Counted from the first letter of the stretch, positions 19,501 to 29,231 are shown. The stretch: DNA of 64,000 nucleotides from Sphingomonas leidyi (GCF_011761945.1 NZ_JAASQV010000001.1:1674001-1738000), one strand, 5' to 3'. Notes: generated by a model not told the origin, from the letters alone. Program-made: numbers and translations.

Positions 19501-20679
19501 ATGCATATCCATGGTCTGATTGAAGACAGCGCGACTCTCGCCAACCTCTGCGCCCGCCTCGCCAACAAGCCCTATATCTGCGTGGACACCGAGTTCATGC
19601 GGGAAAACAGCTATTGGCCGGAGCTGTGCCTGATCCAGATAGCCGACGACGAAGAGGCCGCGGCGATCGATCCCATGGCGCCGGGAATCGACCTGAGCCC
19701 TCTGCTCGACCTGATGGTCGACAACGAGGAAGTGCTGAAGGTCTTCCACGCGGGCGGCCAGGACATCGAGATCGTCTACAACCTCACCGGCAAGACCCCG
19801 CACCCGCTGTTCGATACCCAGGTGGCCGCGATGGCGCTCGGCCTGGGCGAGCAGATCGGCTATTCGAACCTGGTCGACACCTATCTCGGCTTCCAGATCG
19901 ACAAGGGCGCCCGTTTCACCGACTGGAGCCGCCGCCCGCTCGACAAGCGCCAGATCGACTATGCGATCGCCGACGTCACCCATCTCTCCAAGATCTTCCC
20001 CCGCATGCTGGAGAAGCTCAAGAAGACCGGGCGTGGCGCCTGGCTCGATCAGGAGATGGAACGGCTCGCCGATCCCGAGAACTACCACAATGATCCCGAC
20101 GAGGCCTGGCAGCGCGTGCGCGTCTCCAGCCGCAAGCCCGAAGTGCTGGGGCGGCTCAAGGCGCTCGGCCGCTGGCGCGAGCTCGAGGCACAGGGCAAGG
20201 ATCTGCCGCGCGGCCGCATCGTCAAGGACGAGACGCTGGCCGACCTCGCCGGCAACCCGCCGCGCAAGCAGAGCGACCTGGGCAAGGTGCGCGGCCTCTC
20301 GGCCGCCTGGGCCGGCAACGACATCGGCGGACGGCTGATGGCCGCGCTCGAGGGCGCGACGCCGATGTCGTCGGACGAGCTGCCCCCGCGCGACGATCGC
20401 AAGCCCTCGCTCGGCAAGGACGGCGCGCTGGTCGCGGACCTGCTCAAGCTGCTGCTCAAGATCCGCGCCAAGGAGATCAACGTCGCCCCGCGCCTGCTCG
20501 CCCGTTCCGACGATCTCGAGTCGCTGGCCGCGGGCGTGCGCGACGGACTCGCGATCCTCGACGGCTGGCGCTACGAGCAGTTCGGCCGCGACGCGCTCGC
20601 GCTGGTCGAGGGGCAGCTGGGATTCACCGTGAAGAACGGCAAGCTCAAGATGACCCGAACCGAGGACCCCGGGGAATGA
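19501..20679 (+). CDS. rnd: Ribonuclease D
   Basis: A 392-residue 3'-5' exoribonuclease for tRNA 3'-end trimming. The DEDD exonuclease domain is clear: CVDTEFMRE (Asp, Glu), VFHAGGQDIEIVYN and the final YAIADVTHL. The C-terminal part contains HRDC-type helices (AWQRVRVSSRKPEVLGRLKAL). I start at MHIHGLIEDSATL (19501) by family comparison; the frame is open upstream with no sensible sequence. The stop overlaps the start of a small I78-like lipoprotein gene in an ATGA. Confidence 0.95.
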   Translation: MHIHGLIEDSATLANLCARLANKPYICVDTEFMRENSYWPELCLIQIADDEEAAAIDPMAPGIDLSPLLDLMVDNEEVLKVFHAGGQDIEIVYNLTGKTPHPLFDTQVAAMALGLGEQIGYSNLVDTYLGFQIDKGARFTDWSRRPLDKRQIDYAIADVTHLSKIFPRMLEKLKKTGRGAWLDQEMERLADPENYHNDPDEAWQRVRVSSRKPEVLGRLKALGRWRELEAQGKDLPRGRIVKDETLADLAGNPPRKQSDLGKVRGLSAAWAGNDIGGRLMAALEGATPMSSDELPPRDDRKPSLGKDGALVADLLKLLLKIRAKEINVAPRLLARSDDLESLAAGVRDGLAILDGWRYEQFGRDALALVEGQLGFTVKNGKLKMTRTEDPGE

Positions 20680-20966
20680 TCCGTCTCGCCCTTCCGCTCG
20701 CCGCCACCCTGATCGCACTGGGCGCCTGCGCGCCGAAGGCGCCGCCCAGGGCAGTGCCCGGCGTGGAATGCAATGCCGGGCGGCTGGGCGGGCTGACCGG
20801 CAAGCCGCGCAGCCCCGAAGCGGAGGCCGAGGCGCTGCGGCTCTCGGGCGCGAGGACCGTGCGCTGGCTCGAACCCGATGCGGCCGCGACGATGGACTTC
20901 CGGCCCGACCGGCTGAACCTGCATCTCGGCGCCGATGGGAAGATCGACTCCACCCATTGCGGCTGA
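20676..20966 (+). CDS. I78-family peptidase inhibitor-like lipoprotein
   Basis: A 96-residue protein with a lipoprotein signal (LIALGACAPK, lipidated Cys18) and an I78-type inhibitor domain: CNAGRLGGLTGKPRS, SGARTVRWLEPDAAATMDFRPDRLNLHLGADGKIDSTHCG. The fold is like the potato inhibitor I/eglin family; the terminal Asp-Arg-Leu-Asn and the Cys pair are typical of the bacterial I78 members. It probably inhibits serine proteases in the periplasm, though targets are unknown. It is translationally coupled to rnd and followed by a second member at 21038. Confidence 0.85.
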   Translation: MIRLALPLAATLIALGACAPKAPPRAVPGVECNAGRLGGLTGKPRSPEAEAEALRLSGARTVRWLEPDAAATMDFRPDRLNLHLGADGKIDSTHCG

Positions 20967-21037
20967 AACGCCTCTCCCCTTCGTTTCGCGGCCGGGATAT
21001 AAGCGGCGGCGCCGGGGGGCGATCGAGGAGAGACTTG

Positions 21038-21322
21038 ATGCGCGCAATCGGCATGATCGCGACGGCCCTGCTGGTCGCAGGCTGCATGGACGGCCATCCC
21101 GGCCCGATGCCGGGACCACGAGTCTGCAATGCGGGCGCGGTCCAGGGTTTTGTCGGCGCGCAGATATCGCCGCGGCTCCAGTCGCGGCTGCGCGCCCGCA
21201 GCGGGGCATCGTCGGTCCGCGTGGTGCGCCCGGGCGAAGCGGTGACGATGGACTATCGACGCGACCGGCTGACCGTGGACGTCAATCAGCGCGGCCGGGT
21301 CACCGGGATGCGCTGCGTATAG
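21038..21322 (+). CDS. Second I78-like inhibitor lipoprotein
   Basis: A 94-residue protein with a lipobox (ALLVAGCMDG) and the same domain as its neighbour: CNAGAVQGFVGAQISPRLQSRLRARSGASSVRVVRPGEAVTMDYRRDRLTVDVNQRGRVTGMRCV in shortened comparison shows the shared VCNAG, VRVVxPGxAxTMDYRxDRLxV and final Cys. It has its own ribosome site (GAGGAGAG) 72 bases after the first gene. The two look like a tandem duplication that has since diverged, perhaps to fit different proteases. Confidence 0.82.
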   Translation: MRAIGMIATALLVAGCMDGHPGPMPGPRVCNAGAVQGFVGAQISPRLQSRLRARSGASSVRVVRPGEAVTMDYRRDRLTVDVNQRGRVTGMRCV

Positions 21323-21392
21323 GGCCCGGCGGAGCGTCCGGAATCGCCATCCCCGCAACGACGAGGGTAGCAAAGCGCGCCGGACGACGCGC

Positions 21393-22892
21393 TCACACTT
21401 CCAGGATCGGTTCCCTGCCGAACGCGGCGGCGAGCGCCTTGTGGCGCTTCTCCACTGCCTCGCCATAGAGTGCCTCGTCCTCGGGATCGAGGCAGAGGGC
21501 GAGCGTCTCCTCGTCCATGTGCAGCTCCGAGCGCTTGATCGGCGCGGCGACGCCGCCCGACAGGCGCTGGCCGAGGCGGATGGCGAGGCCCCAGAGCTTG
21601 GCGCGCCACAAAGTGTCGTCATCGGCGAGCTGCGGCAGCGGCGCCGGCGTGTCGAGCCCGCCGCCCAGCGCGGTATAGAGCGCCTGCCCCAGTGCCGCGC
21701 GGCCCATCGAATCGATCGCCACCCAATTGCCGTGCAGCGCCGCATCCAGGCCGCGCTCGGCACGGAACTCCGGATTGGCGTGCCAGCCCACATCGACAAG
21801 CTGGCAGGCGGCGTGGCGCAGGCGGGCCAGCTCGTGCGGCTCGCCGGCGAAGAGCGGCGCGATCCACCGGTCGAGCAGGTCGCCATGTTCCGGGAAACGG
21901 CCGAGCCGCTCGCCTTCGTCGCGGGTCGCCGCGATCAGCGGATCCTCCTGGCGCTGCTCGGCCGAGAGGCGCTGGAACAGCAGCCCCTCGCGCAGGCCAT
22001 AGGCCGAGACGATCGTGCCCCTGCTGCCGAGCTGCCGGAGCACCACGCCGAGCAGCAATGCCGCGTCCTCCAGCGAGCCGATGCGGGCGCTGGAGATGTT
22101 CGGGATCGCCTTCAGATCGGCGCGCGGCATCGCCGCGATCGAGCTGGCCAGCTCGCCGATCCGCGCGACCGCCATCGGATATTGATGCGCGATCGGCAGC
22201 GGGTAATGCTTGAGGTGCATGTCGAGCCGGGCAAGGCTGCGCCAGGAACCGCCGACCAGGTAGAAGGGCAGTCCCTTCCCCCGCCCCTTCCATCCGGCAT
22301 CGCCGAGCAGCCTAGCGACGCGGCGATCGAGCGCGGTCTTGCCCTCCGCGCGGATCGCGCCGAGGCGGAGCACGCCCAGCGGAAAGGACACGCGATCGGT
22401 CACCGTGCCGGCGACGACGCGCACCAGCTCCAGCGAGCCGCCGCCGAGGTCGCCGACGATGCCGTCCGCCTCCGGAATGCCCGAGAGCACGCCCAGGCCC
22501 GAGGCCATCGCCTCCTCCTCGCCCGACAGGGTCTCGACTTCCAGGCCCAGGCCGCGCGCCGCCTCGATCAGTTCGCGTCCGTTGGAGGCGTCGCGCACCG
22601 CGGCCGTCGCCACGGTGCGCAGTTCGCCCACCTGCATCTCGCGCGCCAGCGTGGCGAAGCGGGCGAGCGCGCCGCGCGCGGTGGCGAGGCTGGCGGCATC
22701 GATCGCCCCGGTCTCGGCCAGGCCGCGGCCCAGGCCAGCCATCACCTTTTCGTTGAACAGGGTCGCCGGCAACCGCGCCGAACCCTGATACACCACCAGG
22801 CGCACCGAATTGGAGCCGATATCGATGATCGCGGTGCGGCCTTCGATCCCCTCCGGCTTCGCGCGCGCCCTGCGGAACGGCAGCGTGTTCAT
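21393..22892 (-). CDS. ppx: Exopolyphosphatase / Ppx-GppA phosphatase
   Basis: A 499-residue member of the Ppx/GppA family, which removes terminal phosphates from polyphosphate or hydrolyses pppGpp. The actin-like ATPase core motifs are IDIGSNSVRLVVY near residue 24, SGEEEAMASGLGVL, and GIVGDLGGGSLELVRV near 144. The C-terminal helical HD-type domain runs from about residue 320. Being translationally coupled to ppk1 (4-base ATGA overlap) argues that polyphosphate is the substrate. It is convergent with the I78-like genes. Confidence 0.94.
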   Translation of the reverse strand: MNTLPFRRARAKPEGIEGRTAIIDIGSNSVRLVVYQGSARLPATLFNEKVMAGLGRGLAETGAIDAASLATARGALARFATLAREMQVGELRTVATAAVRDASNGRELIEAARGLGLEVETLSGEEEAMASGLGVLSGIPEADGIVGDLGGGSLELVRVVAGTVTDRVSFPLGVLRLGAIRAEGKTALDRRVARLLGDAGWKGRGKGLPFYLVGGSWRSLARLDMHLKHYPLPIAHQYPMAVARIGELASSIAAMPRADLKAIPNISSARIGSLEDAALLLGVVLRQLGSRGTIVSAYGLREGLLFQRLSAEQRQEDPLIAATRDEGERLGRFPEHGDLLDRWIAPLFAGEPHELARLRHAACQLVDVGWHANPEFRAERGLDAALHGNWVAIDSMGRAALGQALYTALGGGLDTPAPLPQLADDDTLWRAKLWGLAIRLGQRLSGGVAAPIKRSELHMDEETLALCLDPEDEALYGEAVEKRHKALAAAFGREPILEV

Positions 22893-25081
22893 GCCTTGGC
22901 CTTGGCCTTTGGCGGATTGCGGCGCCGCTTGAGCTGGAGCTTGGGCACCGGCTTGCGCGATTCGAGCGCCGCGCCGCGCCCGGAAAGCGACGGGTTGGTC
23001 ATGAAATAGCGGTGCAGGTTGAAGCTGCCGTCCTCGCCCGGCACGATCCGGGTATAGTGCCCGTCGGGCTGGAGCACCCAGCTCTGCTCGTTGTCGAGCA
23101 GGTTCGCCACCATCACCTGGTCCAGCACCTGATCATGCACCGTCTTGTTGAGGATCGGCAACATGAACTCGACACGGCGATCGAAGTTGCGCTGCATCCA
23201 GTCGGCCGAGGAGATGAACAGCCTGGCGCCGTCGTTCGGAAGGGCCTTGCCGTTGCCAAAGGCCCAGATGCGGCTGTGCTCGAGAAAGCGGCCGACGATC
23301 GACTTGACCTTGATGTTCTCGCTCATCCCCGGGACGCCGGGGCGCAGGCAGCAGATGCCGCGGATGATCAGCTCGATCTCGACGCCGGCGTTGCTCGCTT
23401 CGTAGAGCTTCTCGATCACCGCGGGATCGACCAGCGAGTTCATCTTGGCCCAGATCGCGCCGGGCCGGCCGGCGCGGGCATGGGCAATCTCGTCGTCGAT
23501 CATCTCGACCAGCCGGTTGCGCAGGTCGCGCGGGGAGATGCCGAGCAGCTCCAGCCCATGCGGCTCCACATAGCCGGTGACATAGTTGAAGATCTGCGCC
23601 GCATCGCGCCCCACCCGCGGATCGGCAGTGAAGAAGCTGATGTCGGTATAGATGCGCGCGGTGACCGGATGATAGTTGCCGGTGCCGAAGTGGCAATAGG
23701 TGCGATAGCCATTGCCTTCGCGCCGCACGACCATCGAGACCTTGGCATGGGTCTTCCAGTCGATGAAGCCATAGACGACCTGGACACCGGCACGCTCCAG
23801 GGCAGTCGCCCAATAGAGGTTCTGCTCCTCGTCGAAGCGCGCCTTGAGCTCGACCACCGCAGTGACCGACTTGCCGGCCTCGGCCGCGGCGATCAGCGCG
23901 TTGATGACGGCAGGCTGCTTGCCGGCGCGATAGAGCGTCTGCTTGATCGCCACCACGTCCGGATCGGCGGCCGCCTGGCCCAGGAACGAGAGCACGACGT
24001 CGAAGCTCTCATAGGGATGGTGGACGACGATGTCCTTGGCCTTGATCGCCGCGAAGCAATCGCCGCCATATTCGCGGATGCGCTCGGGGAAGCGCGCCGA
24101 ATAGGGCGTGAACTTCAGGTCGGGCCGATCCTCGTCGACCAGCATGGCGAGGTCGCCGATACCCAGGAAGCCGCCGGTTTCGGTGAGCAGCGCCTCGCTG
24201 CCGCCCAGCTCCTCCTTGAGCACCGCCTCCAGCTCGGGGGAGATGCTCTCCTCCATCTCCAGGCGGATGACCCGGCCCCGCCGCCGGCGCTTGATCGCCG
24301 AGCGGAAGGTCATGACCAGGTCCTCGGCCTCTTCCTCGATCTCGATGTCGCTGTCGCGCAGCACCCGGAAGGCCGCGGCGCCGAGCGCGGTATAGCCGGG
24401 GAAGAGCAGGTGCGAGAAATGCTTGAGCACCGCCTCTACCGCGACATAGCGCGCCGGATTGCCGGGCAGCCGCACGAAACGCCTGATCGCAGTGGGCAGC
24501 AGCACCAGCTCGCGCACCGGCTCGCGGTCCGACTTGCGGACCAGGTCGAAGATCACGCTCGATCCCTGGTTGGGGATGAACGGGAACGGGTGCGCGGGGT
24601 CCAGCGCCTGGGGGGTGAGGATCGGGAAGATCTGGTCGCGGAAATGCCCTTCCAGCCAGGCCTCGGTCTCGCCCTCGATCGCATCGGCGTCGAGGACGTG
24701 GATGCCGGTCTCGGCCAGGTCGGCGCGGATCGCGGTCCACACCGCCTGCTGGTTGTCGGCCAGCATCTCGGCCTCGGCGGAGATCGCGGCGAGCTGCTGG
24801 CCCGGCGTGAGCCCGTCGGCCGAGCGCGCCTCCACCTTCTGAAGCTGCTGGCCCATCAGGCCCGCCACGCGGACCATGAAGAACTCGTCGAAGTTCGAAC
24901 CCGAGATCGACAGGAAGCGCAGCCGCTCGAGCAGGGGATGGGCGGGGTTGGTCGCCTCTTCCATCACGCGGCGGTTGAAGGCGAGCCAGCTGAGCTCGCG
25001 GTTGAAGTAACGCGTGGAATTCTCCGGCAATTCGGTCATCTGGTTCCCTTCGACGGCCTGCCTGTTCGCTGCCTTGGCCAT
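22889..25081 (-). CDS. ppk1: Polyphosphate kinase 1
   Basis: A 730-residue PPK1 that makes polyphosphate from ATP. All four family regions are present: the N-terminal RYFNRELSWLAFNRRVMEEA, head domain, and two phospholipase-D-like C-terminal domains containing the autophosphorylated histidine in the region YCHFGTGNYHPVTARIYTD and the second HSRIWAFGNG. Two starts are possible: the ATG at 25081 (used here) or 25039 (MTELPENSTRY), 14 residues shorter. It lies 5 bases after hdaA and overlaps ppx, forming one operon. Confidence 0.96.
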   Translation of the reverse strand: MAKAANRQAVEGNQMTELPENSTRYFNRELSWLAFNRRVMEEATNPAHPLLERLRFLSISGSNFDEFFMVRVAGLMGQQLQKVEARSADGLTPGQQLAAISAEAEMLADNQQAVWTAIRADLAETGIHVLDADAIEGETEAWLEGHFRDQIFPILTPQALDPAHPFPFIPNQGSSVIFDLVRKSDREPVRELVLLPTAIRRFVRLPGNPARYVAVEAVLKHFSHLLFPGYTALGAAAFRVLRDSDIEIEEEAEDLVMTFRSAIKRRRRGRVIRLEMEESISPELEAVLKEELGGSEALLTETGGFLGIGDLAMLVDEDRPDLKFTPYSARFPERIREYGGDCFAAIKAKDIVVHHPYESFDVVLSFLGQAAADPDVVAIKQTLYRAGKQPAVINALIAAAEAGKSVTAVVELKARFDEEQNLYWATALERAGVQVVYGFIDWKTHAKVSMVVRREGNGYRTYCHFGTGNYHPVTARIYTDISFFTADPRVGRDAAQIFNYVTGYVEPHGLELLGISPRDLRNRLVEMIDDEIAHARAGRPGAIWAKMNSLVDPAVIEKLYEASNAGVEIELIIRGICCLRPGVPGMSENIKVKSIVGRFLEHSRIWAFGNGKALPNDGARLFISSADWMQRNFDRRVEFMLPILNKTVHDQVLDQVMVANLLDNEQSWVLQPDGHYTRIVPGEDGSFNLHRYFMTNPSLSGRGAALESRKPVPKLQLKRRRNPPKAKAKA

Positions 25082-25086
25082 CGCCG

Positions 25087-25692
25087 TTAATCACCGTCCG
25101 TTTCGGTTATGAGACCAGCCGCGGCCAATGTGGCGCGAACCGCCGGGATCGACAAGCGCCGCCCCGCCTCGAGCTCCAATGCATCGGCAACGCGCAGGAT
25201 CGCGATATGGCTACGCTCGATCCGCCGGGCGATCCAGGCGATGACGTCCGGCCGGGCATGGAGCAGGTGGCGCTCGAAGGCGCGCTCCAGCAGCTGGGGG
25301 ATCAGCATATCGTCGGGCGGGCCGATCTCCAGCAGCGGCGAGGCGGCGAGGCGCGACTTGAGGTCGGGCAGCTTCACCGCCCAGGCGGGCGGCGCGGCCT
25401 GGGCCACGATCAGCAGCGGGCGGTGCTCGGCCTGGGCCTGGTTCCAGGCATGGAAGACCTCGGCCTCCTTGCCGAGATCGGCGTCGTCGAAGATGCGCGC
25501 GCCGGTCTTCGCCGCGAAGATGCGCGCGAGCAGGCTGCGGCCGGACTTGCGCGGGCCGGTGAGCAGCGCCGACATGACGGGCCAGGTGCCCCAATGTTCG
25601 AGCTGGTGGACGGCGCGGGCGTTGGAGTCGCTGACCAGGAATTCCGTCTCGCGCGCTTCGGGCAGTCCCAGCGGCAGGCGAAGCTGCGTCAT
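25087..25692 (-). CDS. hdaA: HdaA, DnaA-like regulator of replication initiation
   Basis: A 201-residue protein related to the AAA+ domain of DnaA. It opens with a clamp-binding-like QLRLPLGLP, the beta-clamp motif typical of Hda. The P-loop area (LLTGPRKSGRSLLARIFA) is DnaA-like, and the C-terminal helical lid is present. HdaA with the sliding clamp stimulates ATP hydrolysis by DnaA and prevents re-initiation. There is no DNA-binding domain IV, as expected. Its position before ppk1 recurs in alphaproteobacteria and could link phosphate stress and replication, which is inference. Confidence 0.88.
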   Translation of the reverse strand: MTQLRLPLGLPEARETEFLVSDSNARAVHQLEHWGTWPVMSALLTGPRKSGRSLLARIFAAKTGARIFDDADLGKEAEVFHAWNQAQAEHRPLLIVAQAAPPAWAVKLPDLKSRLAASPLLEIGPPDDMLIPQLLERAFERHLLHARPDVIAWIARRIERSHIAILRVADALELEAGRRLSIPAVRATLAAAGLITETDGD

Positions 25693-26963
25693 CCGCCGTT
25701 CGGCGCTTCCGTCGCCTGCGGCGTGGGGGCCGGCTGGGCACCCCCGCCGCCACCGCCTGCGCGCCGGATGCGGAGCACGCCCGGCCCTTCCTGCACGCTC
25801 CAGCCCCGCGCCTCCAGCTGCGCGTGCAGCGAGGCGATCTGGCCGTCATAGGAAACCCGCATCACCGAGATGCCGCCCAGCGCCAGGCTCGAGGTGACCG
25901 CGGAGCGCACGCCCGGGATGCCGCGCAGCGCCGCTTCGCCGGCATTGACCGAGCCGACATTGGGCGTGTCGAACTGGACACTGACGGCGGTGCCGGCAGC
26001 CGCGCTGGGCTCGGGCGTGGGCGTCGCCGCCTCGGTCGCCTCGTCGCTCGGCTTTTCCTCGGCCTTCGCGCCCGGCGGACGGGTAGCGAGCAGCCGGTCG
26101 GTGCCGAGCTGGCCGAGCGCGAGCGCCTGCTGATAGGCCTTGTCGAGTCGCTGGACGCCCGCATCCATCAGCGTATCGAGCGAATCGCCATTGTCGACGC
26201 GCAGCGCGAAATCGGCGATCTTCTGGCGATCGGGGCCGTGCGTGGCCGAGAAGATGCCGATGATCGGCCCGCCCGGATATTCGCGGCGCAGCTGCACCTC
26301 GGCGATCAGCACGTCGGCCGCGCCATATTGGTCCAGCACCGAGCGCCACCAGTTGCGCCCGCGGCGCAGCACCTGGCCCGCATTGAGCAGCATGGAATCG
26401 GGGCCGTTGCCCTGTACGCGGACATAGTCGACCGTGCTGCCGCCGCTCTTGAAGCGGTTCCAGGCGCGCGCCCAGGCAGTCTCGCGCTCGAACACCAGGC
26501 CCGTGCCGCCCGAATATTCCAGCGGCACGATCAGCATGGGCGGCGACTGGTTCACCGCCACCGAAACGCCCAGGATGCCGCCCGCCTTGTTGCGATCGAA
26601 CAGCACGCTGAGGCGCGCGATGTAGCGCGTCGGGCCGATCTGCTCCTTTTCCACGACGATGCCGGTGACGAGCGAATCGAGCGCCGAATCGGACATGGTG
26701 GAAGCCTTGCCGGTCAGCTTGCGCGACAGCATCTCCCAGCCCTTGCGCTGGGCGAGCCGCCAGCCGCCATAGCGGGCGGCATCGGCGTCCTTGCCCTTCA
26801 CGTCGACATCGACGCCCGACACCTCGAAGCTGCCCGAGGCGTCGATCGGCACGGCGCTGCCGCCGCCGCTCTTCCCGTCGCCCTCGGCCAACACGGCGCC
26901 CAGCCCCGCAAGCGCGAGCGCGGAGGCGATGCCGATGGTGAGGGATTTGCGGGCAAGGGTCAT
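25689..26963 (-). CDS. Exported protein, DUF2066-like
   Basis: A 424-residue periplasmic protein with a signal peptide (SLTIGIASALALAGLGAVLAEG). The region RYGGWRLAQRKGWEMLSRKLTG and the following VTGIVVEKEQIGPTRYIARLSVLFDR resembles DUF2066 proteins; I recall such proteins next to purM in sphingomonads. The last third has a Pro/Ala/Glu linker, a ferredoxin-like ~70-residue domain (VSVQFDTPNVGSVNAGEAALRGIPGV) reminiscent of heavy-metal-associated folds but without the CxxC metal site, and a Gly/Pro tail. The ATG at 26963 is chosen because a signal peptide begins there; the frame extends upstream antisense to purM. Its stop overlaps hdaA. Confidence 0.75.
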   Translation of the reverse strand: MTLARKSLTIGIASALALAGLGAVLAEGDGKSGGGSAVPIDASGSFEVSGVDVDVKGKDADAARYGGWRLAQRKGWEMLSRKLTGKASTMSDSALDSLVTGIVVEKEQIGPTRYIARLSVLFDRNKAGGILGVSVAVNQSPPMLIVPLEYSGGTGLVFERETAWARAWNRFKSGGSTVDYVRVQGNGPDSMLLNAGQVLRRGRNWWRSVLDQYGAADVLIAEVQLRREYPGGPIIGIFSATHGPDRQKIADFALRVDNGDSLDTLMDAGVQRLDKAYQQALALGQLGTDRLLATRPPGAKAEEKPSDEATEAATPTPEPSAAAGTAVSVQFDTPNVGSVNAGEAALRGIPGVRSAVTSSLALGGISVMRVSYDGQIASLHAQLEARGWSVQEGPGVLRIRRAGGGGGGAQPAPTPQATEAPNGG

Positions 26964-27092
26964 GCAGCGGCCCTTTTGGCGAAGCGAGCGGGGAAATCCA
27001 AGCGCAGATGTAACATGTGGCGTTGCTGTCCCCTTCGCGAACAGGACGGATATTGAGATGACGGAGTGGGAAGATGGCGCTAAGCGCCCCGC

Positions 27093-28187
27093 ATGAGCGA
27101 CCAGAAGAACTATACCTATGCCCAGGCGGGCGTCTCGATCGCGGCCGGCAACGCGCTGGTCCGCGCGATCGGCCCGCTCGCCAAGTCCACGCGCCGCGCC
27201 GGCGCCGACGCCGATCTGGGCGGGTTCGGCGGCGTGTTCGACCTGAAGGCGGCGGGGTTCACCGATCCGCTGCTCGTCGCCGCCAACGACGGCGTGGGCA
27301 CCAAGCTCAAGCTCGCGATCGATCACGACGCGCATGACGGCGTCGGCGTCGACCTGGTCGCGATGTGCGCCAACGACCTGATCGTCCAGGGCGCCGAGCC
27401 GCTGTTCTTCCTCGACTATTATGCCAGCGGCAAGCTGGTGCCGGAGACGGCCGAGCGCGTGATCGCCTCGATCGCCGAGGGCTGCCGCCAGGCCGGCTGC
27501 GCGCTGATCGGCGGCGAGACTGCCGAGATGCCGGGCATGTATGCCGAGGGCGATTACGACCTGGCCGGCTTCTGCGTCGGCGCGGTCGAGCGCGACCGGC
27601 TGCTCGACGGCAGCGCGATCCGGCCGGGCGACGTGCTGCTCGGCCTGGGCTCCACGGGCGTACATTCCAACGGCTTCTCGCTGGTCCGCCGCCTCGCCGC
27701 GGACAAGGGCTGGAAGATGGACCGCCCCGCCTTGTTCGATCAGGACGTGATCCTGCTCGACGCGCTGATGGCCCCGACGCGCATCTATGTGCAAAGCCTG
27801 CTTCCGCAACTTCGCAAGGGCAATGTCCGCGGCCTGGCGCACATCACCGGCGGCGGCCTGCTCGAGAATGTCCCGCGCGTGCTGCCCCAGGGTTGCCATG
27901 CGAAGATCGATGCCGGCTCCTGGCCCCTGCCCCGGCTGATGGCATTCCTGCAGGCCCAGGGGAATATCGAGCCCGAGGAGATGGCGCGCACCTTCAACTG
28001 CGGCATCGGCATGGTCGCGGTGGTGGCACCCGAATTGGCGGAATCGGTGAAGGACGCGCTCTACGCGGCGGGCGAGGAAGTGTTCGCGATCGGCACCGTC
28101 GAAGCGGGCGAGCGCGGCTGCACCGTGTTCGGCCCCACCGAAGTCTGGAGCGCGCGTTCGGATTGGTCCGCCACGCATAATGCGTAG
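27093..28187 (+). CDS. purM: Phosphoribosylformylglycinamidine cyclo-ligase (AIR synthetase)
   Basis: A complete 364-residue PurM, the fifth step of purine synthesis (FGAM plus ATP to AIR). Diagnostic pieces are [12 protein letters not shown], the ATP-binding [15 protein letters not shown] and [36 protein letters not shown] and the C-terminal [10 protein letters not shown]. It overlaps purN by 8 bases, forming the usual purMN pair, and is divergent from the exported protein gene. Confidence 0.97.
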   Translation: MSDQKNYTYAQAGVSIAAGNALVRAIGPLAKSTRRAGADADLGGFGGVFDLKAAGFTDPLLVAANDGVGTKLKLAIDHDAHDGVGVDLVAMCANDLIVQGAEPLFFLDYYASGKLVPETAERVIASIAEGCRQAGCALIGGETAEMPGMYAEGDYDLAGFCVGAVERDRLLDGSAIRPGDVLLGLGSTGVHSNGFSLVRRLAADKGWKMDRPALFDQDVILLDALMAPTRIYVQSLLPQLRKGNVRGLAHITGGGLLENVPRVLPQGCHAKIDAGSWPLPRLMAFLQAQGNIEPEEMARTFNCGIGMVAVVAPELAESVKDALYAAGEEVFAIGTVEAGERGCTVFGPTEVWSARSDWSATHNA

Positions 28188-28761
28188 GAAGCTCGGTATC
28201 CTGATTTCCGGGCGCGGCTCCAACATGGCCGCGCTCGTCGAGGCGGCGCGGGCGCCCGACTGCCCCTATGAAGTCGCGCTCGTCGCCAGCGACAAGCCGG
28301 AGGCCGAGGGCCTGGCCTGGGCCGCCGAACAGGGTATCGCCACCTTCGCGCAGAGCCCCAGGGGCATGGCCAAGGCCGAATATGAGGCGAGGATCGACGC
28401 GGCCCTGCGCGAGGCCGGCGTCGAGGCGATCGCGCTGGCCGGCTATATGCGCCTGCTCTCGGACGATTTCGTCGCCCGCTGGCGCCGCAGGATCCTCAAC
28501 GTCCACCCCTCGCTGCTGCCCAAGTACAAGGGGCTCGACACCCATGCCCGCGCGATCGAAGCGGGTGACAGCCATGGCGGCGTCTCGGTCCATATCGTCA
28601 CCGAGGAGCTGGACGGCGGCGAAGTGCTCGGCCAGGCCGAAGTGGCGATCCTGCCCGGCGATACGGCGGAAAGCCTTGCCGAACGGGTATTGAAGGAGGA
28701 ACATCGGCTCTATCCACGGATAGTCGCCGAGTTCCTATGCCCCAAGAACCTGCAAGGCTGA
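28180..28761 (+). CDS. purN: Phosphoribosylglycinamide formyltransferase
   Basis: A 193-residue PurN, which transfers a formyl group from 10-formyl-THF to GAR in purine synthesis. It has [12 protein letters not shown] at the N-terminus, the [12 protein letters not shown] stretch, and the catalytic [32 protein letters not shown] region with Asn, His and a following Asp in [10 protein letters not shown]. It is coupled to purM upstream and overlaps the YjbR-type gene by 25 bases downstream. Confidence 0.97.
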   Translation: MRRKLGILISGRGSNMAALVEAARAPDCPYEVALVASDKPEAEGLAWAAEQGIATFAQSPRGMAKAEYEARIDAALREAGVEAIALAGYMRLLSDDFVARWRRRILNVHPSLLPKYKGLDTHARAIEAGDSHGGVSVHIVTEELDGGEVLGQAEVAILPGDTAESLAERVLKEEHRLYPRIVAEFLCPKNLQG

Positions 28762-29129
28762 GCCCCGATCCCGACACCGCCCTTGCCCGGGTCCGCGCGA
28801 TCGCGCTGGAGCTTCCCGAAGCAGAGGAGCGCCCGAGCCACGGCCAGCCGACCTTCTTCGTGGCCGGTAAGCAATTCGCCCAGTTCCGTCACGATCATCA
28901 TGGCGACGGCCGCACCATCGTCGCGGTGAAGACCGCCGATGACGAGGAAGGGCCCAACCTGATCGACATCGCGCCCGAAACCTATTCCAGGGTCGCCTAT
29001 TTCGGCGTCGGCTGGGTGGGCATCTCGCTCGCCGGGCCGGATATCGACTGGGATTTCGTCGGCGACCGGATCGCGCGCAGCTGGGAACTTGCCGCCCCGC
29101 GCCGCCTGTTGGAAGCCGGCGGTCGCTGA
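28737..29129 (+). CDS. MmcQ/YjbR family protein
   Basis: A 130-residue YjbR-type protein: LELPEAEERPSHGQPTFFVAGKQFAQF begins the double-wing fold, and VGWVGISLAGPDIDWDFVGDRIARSWELAAP ends it. The fold resembles DNA-binding CyaY-like proteins but the family's role is not established. It starts inside purN (25-base overlap), so it is part of the pur operon. Confidence 0.88.
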   Translation: MPQEPARLSPDPDTALARVRAIALELPEAEERPSHGQPTFFVAGKQFAQFRHDHHGDGRTIVAVKTADDEEGPNLIDIAPETYSRVAYFGVGWVGISLAGPDIDWDFVGDRIARSWELAAPRRLLEAGGR

Positions 29130-29231
29130 GATCCGCGATCTTCCTCGCGGCTCCCGGATATTTTCCCGTTCACCCGAGTTTGTCCTCAATTCCCCGCCTT
29201 GCCTTGGCGGGAAATGGCGAACGGAGAAAAT

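Noticed and set aside
25689..28226. 845-codon frame reaching across purM
   Set aside because: Only 25689-26963 encodes a recognisable exported protein; the remainder is antisense to purM.
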